A model generated the notes under the pieces. That model had not been told where the DNA came from. It ran no database searches and saw nothing but the letters and a program-made list of their open reading frames with translations. A program made the translations under genes and the position numbers. Shown here in pieces: positions 32,246 to 41,728 of a stretch of DNA of 52,873 bases. How positions within the stretch are numbered: position 1 is the stretch's first letter; each line of letters starts with the position of its first letter. Source of the DNA: DASZBR01 sp033763845 (GTDB lineage: Bacteria; Pseudomonadota; Gammaproteobacteria; DASZBR01); assembly GCA_033763845.1 (NCBI GenBank), contig JANRJR010000058.1, positions 1 through 52,873 on the forward strand, given 5' to 3'.

Positions 32246-33988
32246 TTAATCCAATTGATACTTTCGTTGAGCCAGATTATACAGCGGACGCCATAAAATA
32301 CGATTAAATGTAACTACAAATAATGCCATCACGCCAATTCCTAAGGCGAGCAACGGAAAATTTCCGTCCGCGCTGTATTTCATAATAAATGCACCCAAAC
32401 CTTCAGCATGTAAGGTAGTGCTTCCCCACGTCACGACTTCAGCAACTGTACTTGTATTCCACGCATTTCCGGCAGCTGTAATCGCACCCGTTACATAGTA
32501 CGGGAAAATCCCAGGCAAAATTAACCGCCGCCACCACAACCATCCCTTTACGCCTAAATTATCTGTGGCTTGGCGTAAATCTTTGGGTAAAGCAGAAGCA
32601 CCCGCTATGACATTAAATAAAATATACCACTGTGTGCCTAATAACATTAAAGGTGTTGTCCAAATATTGACGTTTAAATTAAAATGAACAATTAGCAAGA
32701 CGATAAAGGGAAATAATAAATTCGCGGGAAATGCCGCCAAAAATTGCGCTATAGGCTGAACAATTTCAGCAATGCGTGAACGCAAGCCAATCCACACACC
32801 TAATGGCACCCATACCAATGTACTGATTAATACAATGGCAAACACACGACAGGCCGTAAACAAGCCCAATTTAAATACTATACCAATTTCAGATAGCGCT
32901 GTAACAGAAAAAACGAAATCCCATAAAAAATATACGGCATACGATACAACAAAAAATAACGCAACATACCACACACTCAAAATAATATAATTCCATCTCT
33001 TCGTACTGGTTTTTTGATAACGCACAGGCTTATAACGAAATGCTTTAATATTGATCCACTTATCACCCAAGTAACTTAAAAAGATTCCCACATATTTCAT
33101 CAAAAATGTTCGATGAAAAAGATTTCCCATCCAAGAATTTTTGGTTTGCGCAACGGTTGACTGTTCAATACGAAAACGCTCAGACCATTTAATCAAGGGG
33201 CGAAACAATAATTGGTCATACAATAAAATAACCGCAAGCATCACTAAAATGGTCAACAAAATAGCATGTATATTTCGCTGCTGAATTGCAATTGCGATAT
33301 ACGAACCAATACCTGGTAATGTAATAGTTTGATTTGAAACCGTAACTGCTTCAGATGCCACCACAAAAAACCAGCTCCCAGACATGGATAACATCGTGTT
33401 CCATAATAATCCGGGCATCGCAAACGGCACTTCGACTCGCCAAAAACGCTGCCACGCTGACAAATGAAACATATCTGCTGTTTCGCGCAATTCTGTCGGC
33501 AGCGTTCGCATACTCTGATAAAAACTAAATACCATGTTCCAGACTTGTGCGGTAAAGATAGCAAAAATCGCTGCGCATTGCGCACCCCACAAGCTTCCAG
33601 GGAATAAATCAATAAATCCTACGACGGTAATTGAGAGAAACCCCATCACAGGAATGGATTGCAAAATGTCCAGAACAGGCACCAAAATTTTTTCTGCATG
33701 TTTATTTTTCGCTGCAAGCGTTCCTACGGTAAACGTAAATAACAGTGAAAAAAACAAGGCAATAAACATGCGCAACACACTTTGCAGCGCATAACTGGGC
33801 AAATGAGACGGTGAAAGAGAAATGACAATGGGTTCGCCTAATTGATACGGCACTGACATTTGTTTCGCGGCCAGTGCTAATAACACCAACAGCGAAAAAA
33901 CAAACAATATCGCAAATAAATCCCAACGATTGGGAATCAATCGACGTTCTGAAGAAACAGATGCATTGGTTCGGAATAATTCACGCAA
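32246..33988 (-). CDS. Fused ABC transporter permease (two BPD_transp_1 domains)
   Basis: A 580-residue protein with two copies of the binding-protein-dependent permease domain. The EAA loops are recognisable: one around LRETADMFHLSAWQRFWRVE (first half) and one around LRQATDNLGVKGWLWWRRL (second half). About 12 membrane segments are present. The start is TTG at 33988, with AGGAG 5 nt upstream; no ATG gives a better site. It lies 9 nt after mdh and 3 nt before the ATPase gene, so mdh and the transporter may share a transcript. Confidence 0.88.
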   Translation of the reverse strand: MRELFRTNASVSSERRLIPNRWDLFAILFVFSLLVLLALAAKQMSVPYQLGEPIVISLSPSHLPSYALQSVLRMFIALFFSLLFTFTVGTLAAKNKHAEKILVPVLDILQSIPVMGFLSITVVGFIDLFPGSLWGAQCAAIFAIFTAQVWNMVFSFYQSMRTLPTELRETADMFHLSAWQRFWRVEVPFAMPGLLWNTMLSMSGSWFFVVASEAVTVSNQTITLPGIGSYIAIAIQQRNIHAILLTILVMLAVILLYDQLLFRPLIKWSERFRIEQSTVAQTKNSWMGNLFHRTFLMKYVGIFLSYLGDKWINIKAFRYKPVRYQKTSTKRWNYIILSVWYVALFFVVSYAVYFLWDFVFSVTALSEIGIVFKLGLFTACRVFAIVLISTLVWVPLGVWIGLRSRIAEIVQPIAQFLAAFPANLLFPFIVLLIVHFNLNVNIWTTPLMLLGTQWYILFNVIAGASALPKDLRQATDNLGVKGWLWWRRLILPGIFPYYVTGAITAAGNAWNTSTVAEVVTWGSTTLHAEGLGAFIMKYSADGNFPLLALGIGVMALFVVTFNRILWRPLYNLAQRKYQLD

Positions 33989-33997
33989 GGGAAGCTC

Positions 33998-34996
33998 CTA
34001 AATCAAATCCAATGCCTTCACTGCATCCCTTTCTGATTTAAGTTCGTCTTTCGTCAATGAGACTTTTTCTTGACCAAACGCATTATGCTTCCAATCGGTT
34101 TGAACAATGACCTTACCATTTTCAGTGCGACAAGGATAAGAAAAAATAAGACCTTCATCGATACCGTATTCGCCTTGCGAACATAATGCCACAGAATACA
34201 CATCACCTGGCTTAGTGTCGTGTGTGAGCGAATAAACACTATCCACCGCTGCATTCGCCGCCGACGCTGCAGACGATGCACCACGTGCTTTAATTACGGC
34301 TGCACCACGTTTTTGTACGATAGGAATAAATTCATTTTCAAGCCAATTTTTATCGTGAATCACATCAACAACAGATTTATCTTTAATTTTAGCATTATAA
34401 AAATCAGGATATTGGGTAGAAGAATGATTCCCCCAAATAACGATATTATTTACATCATCCGTATTTACACCGGCTTTCATAGCTAATTGTGTTTGTGCAC
34501 GATTTTGATCAAGTCTTGTCATTGCAAAAAATCTATCATTTGGAACATCGGGCGCATGATGCATTGCAATTAATGCATTGGTATTACAGGGATTTCCAAC
34601 AACAAATACGCGCACATCGCTTGCTGCATGATCATTAATCGCTTTGCCTTGCGTTTTAAAAATTCCGCCATTAATTTTTAATAAATCAGAACGTTCCATG
34701 CCATCTTTACGCGGAACGGATCCCACTAATACCGCCCAATTAATATCTTTCATAGCGACATTAACATCAGACGTCGCAATCACATTGCGTAATAATGGAA
34801 ACGCGCAATCTTGTAATTCCATGACAACACCATTTAACGAAGGCAACGCTGCTTCTAATTCGAGTAATTGCAGATCTACTAAAGTATCTGGCCCAAACAT
34901 TTGACCCGACGCAATACGAAATAAAAGTGCATAACCAATTTGGCCTGCACTACCGGTAATCGCGACTTTAACGTGTTTTGTTGGTTTCATTGTCAT
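33998..34996 (-). CDS. mdh: Malate dehydrogenase
   Basis: A 332-residue NAD-dependent enzyme of the TCA cycle, of the cytosolic-type subfamily. It opens VAITGSAGQIGYALLFRIASG (NAD loop). GSVPRKDGMERSDLL, VVGNPCNTNALI, MTRLDQNRA and the catalytic His in IWGNHSSTQYPD are present. GGGGAG lies 8 nt before the ATG. A terminator of the upstream porin gene ends about 35 nt before this start, so mdh must have a promoter overlapping that terminator; TGTGATACT there is a candidate extended -10. Confidence 0.96.
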   Translation of the reverse strand: MTMKPTKHVKVAITGSAGQIGYALLFRIASGQMFGPDTLVDLQLLELEAALPSLNGVVMELQDCAFPLLRNVIATSDVNVAMKDINWAVLVGSVPRKDGMERSDLLKINGGIFKTQGKAINDHAASDVRVFVVGNPCNTNALIAMHHAPDVPNDRFFAMTRLDQNRAQTQLAMKAGVNTDDVNNIVIWGNHSSTQYPDFYNAKIKDKSVVDVIHDKNWLENEFIPIVQKRGAAVIKARGASSAASAANAAVDSVYSLTHDTKPGDVYSVALCSQGEYGIDEGLIFSYPCRTENGKVIVQTDWKHNAFGQEKVSLTKDELKSERDAVKALDLI

Positions 34997-35031
34997 GGCA
35001 TATCTCCCCTATGAGCGCGGAAGTATCACAT

Positions 35032-35061
35032 AAAAAAAACCCGCCATAAAGGCGGGTTTTT
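35032..35061 (-). terminator. Intrinsic terminator after the 466-residue porin gene
   Basis: Read on the minus strand: ACCCGCC, a 5-nt loop, GGCGGGT, then a run of eight T. It is the strongest rho-independent terminator in the window and stops the porin transcript 16 nt after its stop codon, before mdh. Confidence 0.88.
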
Positions 35062-35077
35062 CATAAAGCAAGACAGA

Positions 35078-36478
35078 TTACGCAAACATAACGCCAACAT
35101 GGAGAATACCCGTTGTCTCACCGCGACCTGCATTATCCGGAAAGATGGGATTGATAATATTATAGTTTTGGTCGTGATAAACATACAGCCCCACATTCAC
35201 GTTACGCGAAACATTCATATCAAATGTTCCCATTACGCGTGCTTCCGGCATTCCGTACATACCCACGTTGTACGCATCCCACGAATAGTCATAGCTTAAA
35301 CCAAAGCGAGACTTATGATTCATTACCATCGTGGTTAATCCTGCACCTACGTCTATCGCTGAAGGTTGAGCACCAAATGTTGAATAAAGCTTCGCAGAAA
35401 CAATTTCAGCGTTTTTAAATTCACTCAACGCTGTAACATAATGCGCATAAGCATCAAACATACCTAACTTGCCAGTTATATCTAAACTCAGTGCACCTAC
35501 TGGCGTGGAATACCCATTTGTGGCAAGTGACAGTCTATTCGTAGGCCAGCTTGCTGACGTACTGACATAATCTACATCCGCCATGTTATTTAAATAACCC
35601 ACCTGGAGATTCAACTTTGAACCTTGTTGCTTCATCATCCAGCCTAAGTTTGCACCCCAGTTGTTGATATTAACCGTTCCGTTAGCATTGTCCTTTGCTG
35701 ATGGAATTCCACGGAAACCATACACAGAACCGTAGAAACCATTTTGAACAAATCCTAAGGTTGCAGCGGTATCATTTGTTTGTGATAACAATTGTGTATA
35801 GGTTGGAACTGTCGCAAAGCGATCGTAGTTACCGAAATTTAAATATTGTTTACCGACCCGGAAATAAATCGGGCTTTCACAGAAATTACCAAACGTCACA
35901 TACGCTTCATCAATTAACGAACCCATCCACGGTTTAATAATCAATGATTTATTACTATTTCCACCACCGTCTACAGGATCACCGCCGGGATTTGAAGGAC
36001 TTTTAGGATTATCAGTAACATAATTGTTGTTATTGTCTTGATAGTTCAAACCAATGTGCGCTTTCGTCCATTTATTAATGCGAGCATCTACAAACAAATC
36101 CGCGTTGTCTAGTGCTAAGTCAGAAGCACTGCGATCACCAAAGTAATGGATCAGTGTCGGAGTTTGAGGTGTTGGGCCTTCTGTTGCGCTCATAAAATTA
36201 GCGCGCCGTGAAGATAAAATACCATCGACATTAACTAAGCCGCTTACCGTAATGGAATCATACCAATTCGGGCATGACGCTAATCGTCTTTGCAGCGCAG
36301 TCCCACCACCTGATGTTGTTCCACCATTATTTTGATTGATGGATTGTTCCAACTGATTAATTTGATTTTGCAAACTAATCATTTGGTTTTGAACATTAAC
36401 AGTGGATTTTGTTGCCGCGAATGCAGTACTACTAAGGCCTAATAAAACAATTGAAGCTAAAACTGGCTTTAATCTCAT
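35078..36478 (-). CDS. LbtU/DUF3573-type outer-membrane porin, copy A
   Basis: A 466-residue protein. A signal peptide (residues 1-22, ending AFA) is followed by a short coiled coil (VQNQMISLQNQINQLEQS) and an Asn/Gly linker, then a beta-barrel with alternating aromatic and polar strands (PNWYDSITVSGLVNVDGIL, YFRVGKQYLNFGNYD). The C-terminal residues GILHVGVMFA end in an aromatic Phe before Ala. LbtU of Legionella imports a siderophore; whether this copy does is not shown. It is a close paralogue of copy C (38902-40236), with differences concentrated in putative loops. It lies 6 nt after cysQ and ends at the terminator. Confidence 0.82.
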   Translation of the reverse strand: MRLKPVLASIVLLGLSSTAFAATKSTVNVQNQMISLQNQINQLEQSINQNNGGTTSGGGTALQRRLASCPNWYDSITVSGLVNVDGILSSRRANFMSATEGPTPQTPTLIHYFGDRSASDLALDNADLFVDARINKWTKAHIGLNYQDNNNNYVTDNPKSPSNPGGDPVDGGGNSNKSLIIKPWMGSLIDEAYVTFGNFCESPIYFRVGKQYLNFGNYDRFATVPTYTQLLSQTNDTAATLGFVQNGFYGSVYGFRGIPSAKDNANGTVNINNWGANLGWMMKQQGSKLNLQVGYLNNMADVDYVSTSASWPTNRLSLATNGYSTPVGALSLDITGKLGMFDAYAHYVTALSEFKNAEIVSAKLYSTFGAQPSAIDVGAGLTTMVMNHKSRFGLSYDYSWDAYNVGMYGMPEARVMGTFDMNVSRNVNVGLYVYHDQNYNIINPIFPDNAGRGETTGILHVGVMFA

Positions 36479-36484
36479 ATATTC

Positions 36485-37279
36485 CTACTCCTTAAATAAA
36501 TGCATAAATCCCGTGCCACTTCCTACCGCTAAAAAAAATGAATTCAAATATGGTGGCGCGCCATTGTAACGTAAAGCATTTCCTTTTACATCTATTACAG
36601 CACCTCCTGCTTCTTCAACAATACATTGCCCCGCAGCCGTATCCCAAAAAAATGTTTCGCCAAATCGAGGGTAAAGATCCGCTTTTCCTTCGGCAATTAA
36701 ACAAAATTTAATCGCACTCCCACGTGAAATTCTTTCATAATCTTTAATGTTTTCAAAAAAATTCTGCAACTTCTCATTATTCGCATGTCGACGACTCGCA
36801 ATAACCACAGGTTTATCTGTATTAATTTTTCTCGTGTGAATCTTTTCAGGCAATTCATCACCTTGCTGTTTAAAAGCCCCATTATTTTTTTCTGCAAAAT
36901 AAAAAGCATCAAATACGGGAACATAAATAATTCCCAACACAGCAACATTATTTTCAATTAATGCGACGTTGATACTAAAATCATCTGTTTTTGCGATAAA
37001 CTCACGCGTTCCATCTAACGGATCAATCAACCAAAATTGATTTGTAGTTACACTCACGGGAGTTTCAGATTCTTCGGAAATAACCGGAATATTTGGTGTT
37101 AATTCAGTAAGAAATTTTAAAATCGCTTTGTGGGACACTAGATCTGCGGTTGTAACAGGAGAATTGTCTGACTTCGTATGAACATCTGAAGTATTTTGGT
37201 GATGGTACAATTCAATTAAAGGAGGCCTGAGAGTTTTTAAAAACTTCAGGAGGGCAGGCAAATATGCATCTGAAAACAT
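36485..37279 (-). CDS. cysQ: 3'(2'),5'-bisphosphate nucleotidase
   Basis: A 264-residue Li-sensitive, Mg-dependent phosphatase that turns PAP (from sulfate assimilation or acyl-carrier-protein synthesis) into AMP. Motifs are ISEESETPVS (metal Glu), DPLDGTREFI and WDTAAGQCIVEEAGG. The gene lies among porin genes: 26 nt after copy B and 6 nt before copy A, in the same direction, so it is probably co-transcribed. No other sulfur-assimilation gene is present. Confidence 0.93.
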   Translation of the reverse strand: MFSDAYLPALLKFLKTLRPPLIELYHHQNTSDVHTKSDNSPVTTADLVSHKAILKFLTELTPNIPVISEESETPVSVTTNQFWLIDPLDGTREFIAKTDDFSINVALIENNVAVLGIIYVPVFDAFYFAEKNNGAFKQQGDELPEKIHTRKINTDKPVVIASRRHANNEKLQNFFENIKDYERISRGSAIKFCLIAEGKADLYPRFGETFFWDTAAGQCIVEEAGGAVIDVKGNALRYNGAPPYLNSFFLAVGSGTGFMHLFKE

Positions 37280-37305
37280 ATTTGCCTCTCCCTGAAATAA
37301 CTAAT

Positions 37306-38808
37306 TTAGAAATAAATGCCTAACAATAATGTCACGGTATTACTTGAGCCACCACCGACCGTTGGACCAGCAGCGCCTCGACCATTCGAAGAATCCGTAG
37401 CGCTGTAATTAACATCATGACGAAATTCGATTTGCTGCAACGTATTTCTCCAGACTGATGTTAATACTGAGGCTTCATAACGGTATTGCGGTGCACCTAA
37501 TGCAAGTGCTTGCCAAGATTGGCCATAACTTGCCACTACTGCACTTGGTCGATTCCACGCACGGAAGTTGTAATAACCTTCTAGATTCATTGCAGCAGGT
37601 CTTGCACCATGTCCGTTGTACATTAAATCTTGCGGCGCAAATTGTGACGTCGCTGTGACATATTCTGTGTTCATTCCGAACGGGCCCACGCCAAAATTCA
37701 CGTGCGCCGAAACACCCGCAACTTGTCTCACCAACGCTTCGTTATTTCCAACACTAAACCCTGCAAATCCTGTCGGTAAATTAGTTTGTTGCATTCCTAA
37801 TGAATCCGCAACATTTGCAATTACACCAACGCTGGAATCAATATTCCATGCACTACCCTGGCTATAACTATAGCCAACGTTTGCACCAAGATTGTTAATA
37901 TTATCGTTATTCTTGGTATTGGTATCACCGTTAAATGCGTAGACTTGTGCGTAAGGTCCTTGATCACACGGATGTTGATAAGCAACTTCCAACGCACGCG
38001 CACGTGTTTGGAAAATTTGTTGTGTCATCGGAGATGAAATCATTAACGAAGAATAATTACCGAACGGTACATAAAATTGACCGATAGTTAAATAAAACGG
38101 TAAACGGTTTAAATTACCAAACGTTAAATATCCTTGATCCACATGAACTCGTGAATTATTTGTCAAAGGCTGGTTTGGCGCTTGTGAATTGTCATATTTA
38201 AATGACACAAAACCACCTGCCCATGAATTAACCACCGGAATTAAATCTAATTCTGCTGCAGATAAATCAATTCTGCTGGTGTGAGACGAATTAAATGTAC
38301 TGGAATAAATACCTTGCCCTTCTACTTTTCCACTGACAATTAACATCGGGCCAGAAGGTCCTTCGACATTATGTCGTTTATAACGGTTGTACAAAGCCTC
38401 GCGCAATTGCAATATGCGTAAATTTTCCATGTAATCTGTGTAAGTCACAGCTAAATCAAATGGCGAAAATGTTGTATGACTTCCTAAATAAGAAGCGACC
38501 ATCACTGGTGAGCCGCTTAATACGGAAGGAATCGGATAAAAAGGTGTTGTTTCAGGAGCATGCATACTTTGATGAGAGCCAGCTTTTTCAGTTTTCACTT
38601 GTGACTTAAGCGTTTGTTGTTCGACTTTTAATGCATGAATTTGTGAATTTAATTGATGCATTTGAGATTCAAGTGCATGCGCTTGCACTGTCATTTTTTG
38701 AATCATTTTTTCTGTATTTTCTGCAGAAGAAGAATCATCTGCTAAAACCGGTTTGGTAAAAGATAAACATCCAGCAACGACCATCAATGAAAACAATTGT
38801 TTTTTCAT
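37306..38808 (-). CDS. LbtU/DUF3573-type outer-membrane porin, copy B (divergent)
   Basis: A 500-residue protein. The start at 38808 (MKKQLFSLMVVAGCLSF) has AGAGGA 5-6 nt upstream, better than the in-frame start at 38835. The signal peptide ends near VLA. A coiled coil (ALESQMHQLNSQIHALKVEQ) precedes the barrel. VDQGYLTFGNLNRLPFYLTIGQFYVPFGNYS matches the corresponding strand block of copies A and C, but overall similarity is low, so this is an older paralogue. The barrel ends NTVTLLLGIYF with a terminal Phe. Confidence 0.78.
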   Translation of the reverse strand: MKKQLFSLMVVAGCLSFTKPVLADDSSSAENTEKMIQKMTVQAHALESQMHQLNSQIHALKVEQQTLKSQVKTEKAGSHQSMHAPETTPFYPIPSVLSGSPVMVASYLGSHTTFSPFDLAVTYTDYMENLRILQLREALYNRYKRHNVEGPSGPMLIVSGKVEGQGIYSSTFNSSHTSRIDLSAAELDLIPVVNSWAGGFVSFKYDNSQAPNQPLTNNSRVHVDQGYLTFGNLNRLPFYLTIGQFYVPFGNYSSLMISSPMTQQIFQTRARALEVAYQHPCDQGPYAQVYAFNGDTNTKNNDNINNLGANVGYSYSQGSAWNIDSSVGVIANVADSLGMQQTNLPTGFAGFSVGNNEALVRQVAGVSAHVNFGVGPFGMNTEYVTATSQFAPQDLMYNGHGARPAAMNLEGYYNFRAWNRPSAVVASYGQSWQALALGAPQYRYEASVLTSVWRNTLQQIEFRHDVNYSATDSSNGRGAAGPTVGGGSSNTVTLLLGIYF

Positions 38809-38845
38809 GCTATTCCTCTCTTTTTTCGATTTCATTTAGTGCTCC

Positions 38846-38874
38846 AAAAAAAAGCCCGTCTGTTACGACGGGCT
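38846..38874 (-). terminator. Intrinsic terminator after porin copy C
   Basis: On the minus strand: AGCCCGTC, a TAACA-like loop, GACGGGCT, then a run of seven to eight T. It lies 27 nt after the stop of copy C and about 37 nt before the start of copy B, so copies C and B are separate transcripts. Confidence 0.85.
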
Positions 38875-38901
38875 CTTCCCTGTAGCAATTACTCTTGCAA
38901 A

Positions 38902-40236
38902 TTAAGCAAACATCACGCCTAAATGCAATACACCCGTTGTTGCGCCGCGACCTGAACCACCTTCGCTAACATCGTAATCCTGGTCGTGGTAAACATACAA
39001 TCCAACATTCACGTTACGTGAAACATTCATGTCAAAAGTTCCTTCAACACGTGCTTCAGGTATACCGTATAAACCAACCCACACTGCATCCCATGAATAT
39101 TGATAATCTAAACCAAAACGTGACTTATGATTCATCACATTTGTTGTCAGACCTGCACCAACATCAATCGCAGAAGGACCTGCACCGCGATCGTTATGAG
39201 CAACACCATGATTGAACTCTGCTGTTACTTCGTTAGCACCAAAGTCTTTAATGGAAGTTACATAGTGCGCATATCCATCCAACATTCCAAAAGTACCCGA
39301 TGCATCCAAGCTAACTCCACCCACCGGTGTATTATAACCTCTCTCGGATAATCTTGTACCTGTTACCAACGATGAACTGATGTAATCTACATCCGCCAAG
39401 TTATTTAAATAACCGGCTTGCAGATTTAAGCTTGAACCCTGTTGTTTAACACCCCAACCTAAGTTTGCACCCCAGTTGTTGATGTTAACCGTTCCGTTAG
39501 CGTTATCTTTTGCAGAAGGAATTCCACGGAATCCGTATACAGAACCGTAAAGTCCGTTTTGCACAAACCCTAATGTTGCAGCAACGTCATTGGTTTGTGA
39601 TAACAATTGTGTAAATGTCGGAACCGTAGCAAAACGATCATAGTTACCGAAATTTAAATATTGCTTACCGACTCTGAAGAAAATGGGGCTTCGGCAAAAA
39701 TCACCAAAAGTTACATACGCTTCATCAATCAGTGAACCTGACCATGGCTTGATAATTAATGAACGACTGGCATTTGTGTCATACTGACTCTTTTCGTTGT
39801 CTTGCGAATAGTTGTTGTTGTTATCTTGGTAATTAATACCGATGTGAGCTTTTGTCCAAGAGTTGATACGTGCGTCAACAAATAAATCAGCATTATCTAA
39901 CGCTAGATCGGACGCGCTACGATTACCGAAAAAATGTTCGCCGTCATCAATAAAATTTGCACGACGTGAAGATAAAATACCATCAACGTTAATTAAACCA
40001 CTTACGCTGATGTTGTCATACCAATTTGGGCATGACGCTAATCGTTTTTGCAGTGCCGTACCACCAAGTGTCGTCGTCCCACCATTGTTTTGGTTTATAG
40101 ATTGCTCGAGTTGGTTGAGCTGAATTTGCATGCTATTCAGTCTGTTTTGAACAGCGACGTCTGATTTGGTAGCTGCGAATGCAGTACTGCTTAATCCTAA
40201 TAAAACTATTGAAGCTACGACTGGCTTTAATCTCAT
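38902..40236 (-). CDS. LbtU/DUF3573-type outer-membrane porin, copy C
   Basis: A 444-residue protein. The signal peptide MRLKPVVASIVLLGLSSTAFA differs from that of copy A at only one residue, and the coiled coil VQNRLNSMQIQLNQLEQS and most barrel strands are shared. Copy A has extra residues in two loops (after RANF, and after DNEKS). These patterns point to a fairly recent duplication with loop divergence. GGAG lies about 8 nt before the ATG. A promoter is seen at 40277-40305 and a terminator at 38846-38874, so it is a single-gene unit. Confidence 0.82.
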   Translation of the reverse strand: MRLKPVVASIVLLGLSSTAFAATKSDVAVQNRLNSMQIQLNQLEQSINQNNGGTTTLGGTALQKRLASCPNWYDNISVSGLINVDGILSSRRANFIDDGEHFFGNRSASDLALDNADLFVDARINSWTKAHIGINYQDNNNNYSQDNEKSQYDTNASRSLIIKPWSGSLIDEAYVTFGDFCRSPIFFRVGKQYLNFGNYDRFATVPTFTQLLSQTNDVAATLGFVQNGLYGSVYGFRGIPSAKDNANGTVNINNWGANLGWGVKQQGSSLNLQAGYLNNLADVDYISSSLVTGTRLSERGYNTPVGGVSLDASGTFGMLDGYAHYVTSIKDFGANEVTAEFNHGVAHNDRGAGPSAIDVGAGLTTNVMNHKSRFGLDYQYSWDAVWVGLYGIPEARVEGTFDMNVSRNVNVGLYVYHDQDYDVSEGGSGRGATTGVLHLGVMFA

Positions 40237-40276
40237 GCAACTTACTCCTTCAAGCGGCTGTGTTTAAGAGGTTACA

Positions 40277-40305
40277 ACTATTTCGAAAAATAGACTTGTT
40301 GTCAA
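40277..40305 (-). promoter_or_regulatory. Sigma70-type promoter for porin copy C
   Basis: On the minus strand: TTGACA (40305-40300), 17 nt, AATAGT (40282-40277; 4 of 6 of the -10). Transcription would start near 40270, leaving a leader of about 34 nt. The DNA upstream (40306-40462) is extremely AT-rich, which could be an UP-element or a binding region for nucleoid proteins; nothing else was recognised in it. Confidence 0.55.
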
Positions 40306-40462
40306 GTGTTAATAAAAACTATTTTAATTTAATTTTTCTAAGAAAATAATTATTTGTATAAATTATTTTTTCAAAAAAATTAATTAAGCATTAATTACAC
40401 CAATGAAAATATTGATTAAATTATATTAAATATTTAATTTATGAATTAATTTATTTGAATGA

Positions 40463-40551
40463 TGGTGCCCAGGGCCGGAATCGAACCGGCATGGAGTTTT
40501 AGCTCCGAGGGATTTTAAGTCCCTTGCGTCTACCAATTTCGCCACCTGGGC
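40463..40551 (-). tRNA. tRNA-Leu (anticodon TAA)
   Basis: A cloverleaf starting GCCCAGG and closing CCTGGGC with discriminator A and encoded CCA. The loop CTTAAAA gives the anticodon TAA. The TPsiC arm GGTTCGATTCC and a long variable arm typical of class II leucine tRNAs are present. Confidence 0.97.
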
Positions 40552-40575
40552 TTTTTCACTATATGTAGAGTGATA

Positions 40576-40649
40576 TGGAGGCTGGGGCCGGAATCGAACC
40601 GGCGTACACGGCTTTGCAGGCCGCTACATAACCACTCTGACACCCAGCC
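40576..40649 (-). tRNA. tRNA-Cys (anticodon GCA)
   Basis: The acceptor stem GGCTGGG pairs with CCCAGCC, with discriminator T and encoded CCA. The anticodon loop CTGCAAA reads GCA. It lies 24 nt upstream (in transcription) of tRNA-Leu; the order Gly-Cys-Leu matches glyW-cysT-leuZ of enterobacteria. Confidence 0.97.
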
Positions 40650-40667
40650 TGCAACGTTTTTCTAAAA

Positions 40668-40743
<76 letters not shown>

Positions 40744-40790
40744 ACAAACTAGGGGTGGTATTGTAGCCGGTCATCTTGAACAGTCAAGCA

Positions 40791-40800
40791 ATGTTATACT
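40791..40800 (+). promoter_or_regulatory. Extended -10 promoter for hemF
   Basis: TGTTATACT gives TG-N-TATACT, an extended -10 element with TATACT at 40795-40800. No good -35 lies 17 nt upstream; a TTGAAC is too close (13 nt). Transcription would begin near 40807, about 25 nt before the hemF start, and GAGGG lies 9 nt before that ATG. Confidence 0.42.
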
Positions 40801-40831
40801 GCATTTATTTATTTTCTGAGGGAATCTTTCT

Positions 40832-41728
40832 ATGAAAGATGTTGAGAACTATTTGCTCTCTTTGCAAAAAAATATTTGCGACGCGCTAACCAAAATTGAC
40901 GGCAATGCATTTCAAACGGACGTGTGGACACATACAAAAGGCGGTGGCGGAAAAAGTTGCGTATTGCAAAACGGCCATGTGTTCGAAAAAGCCGGGGTAA
41001 ATTTTTCTCATGTCACGGGGGACAATCTTCCTGCCGCAGCCAGCAGTCGTCATCCGGATTTAGCCGGTCGAAATTTCGATGCCATGGGAGTTTCACTCGT
41101 GCTTCACCCACACAATCCCTATATTCCCACCACTCACTGTAATATACGCTTTTTCATGGCAACGAAAGAAAACGCCGACCCTATTTGGTGGTTTGGTGGC
41201 GGGTTTGATCTCACACCCTATTATGGGTTTGAAGAAGATTGTGTGCATTGGCATAAAACAGCCCTAAAAGCCTGCGCCCCCTTTGGAAAAGAAGTTTATT
41301 CTTCCTATAAAAAAGCCTGTGACGAATACTTCTACCTTAAGCATCGGCAAGAAATGCGCGGTATTGGTGGGCTATTTTTTGATGACCTGAATGAAAAGAA
41401 CTTTGAATATTGCTTTGACCTAACCAAAAGCATCGGCGACCACTTCCTTCCGGCTTACATTCCTATCGTAGAAAAACGCAAAAATACACCTTATGCCGAA
41501 AAAGAGAAGGCTTTTCAGTGTTACCGTCGAGGTCGTTACGTAGAATTTAATTTAATTTATGACCGCGGTACCTTATTTGGGTTACAATTCGGAGGCCGTA
41601 TTGAGTCGATTTTCATTTCACTACCGCCACAAGCTAATTGGGTTTATAACTGGCATGCTGCGCCGGAAAGCCCAGAAGCACGACTAACTGAATATTTTCT
41701 AAAACCAAGAGAATGGGTGGAATTGTGA
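40832..41728 (+). CDS. hemF: Oxygen-dependent coproporphyrinogen III oxidase
   Basis: A 298-residue enzyme of haem synthesis. The family shows in FEKAGVNFSHVTGD, MGVSLVLHPHNPYIPTTHCNIRFF, GGGFDLTPYYGFEED, and the C-terminal YVEFNLIYDRGTLFGLQ followed by GGRIESIFISLPP. It makes protoporphyrinogen IX from coproporphyrinogen III with O2. It overlaps pyrG by 4 nt. hemB of the same pathway is at 48119. Confidence 0.96.
   Translation: MKDVENYLLSLQKNICDALTKIDGNAFQTDVWTHTKGGGGKSCVLQNGHVFEKAGVNFSHVTGDNLPAAASSRHPDLAGRNFDAMGVSLVLHPHNPYIPTTHCNIRFFMATKENADPIWWFGGGFDLTPYYGFEEDCVHWHKTALKACAPFGKEVYSSYKKACDEYFYLKHRQEMRGIGGLFFDDLNEKNFEYCFDLTKSIGDHFLPAYIPIVEKRKNTPYAEKEKAFQCYRRGRYVEFNLIYDRGTLFGLQFGGRIESIFISLPPQANWVYNWHAAPESPEARLTEYFLKPREWVEL

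Noticed and set aside
40306..40462. Very AT-rich gap before porin copy C as an origin or integration site
   Set aside because: No DnaA-box cluster, no tRNA-derived direct repeat and no integrase nearby. It is better read as an AT-rich promoter upstream region.
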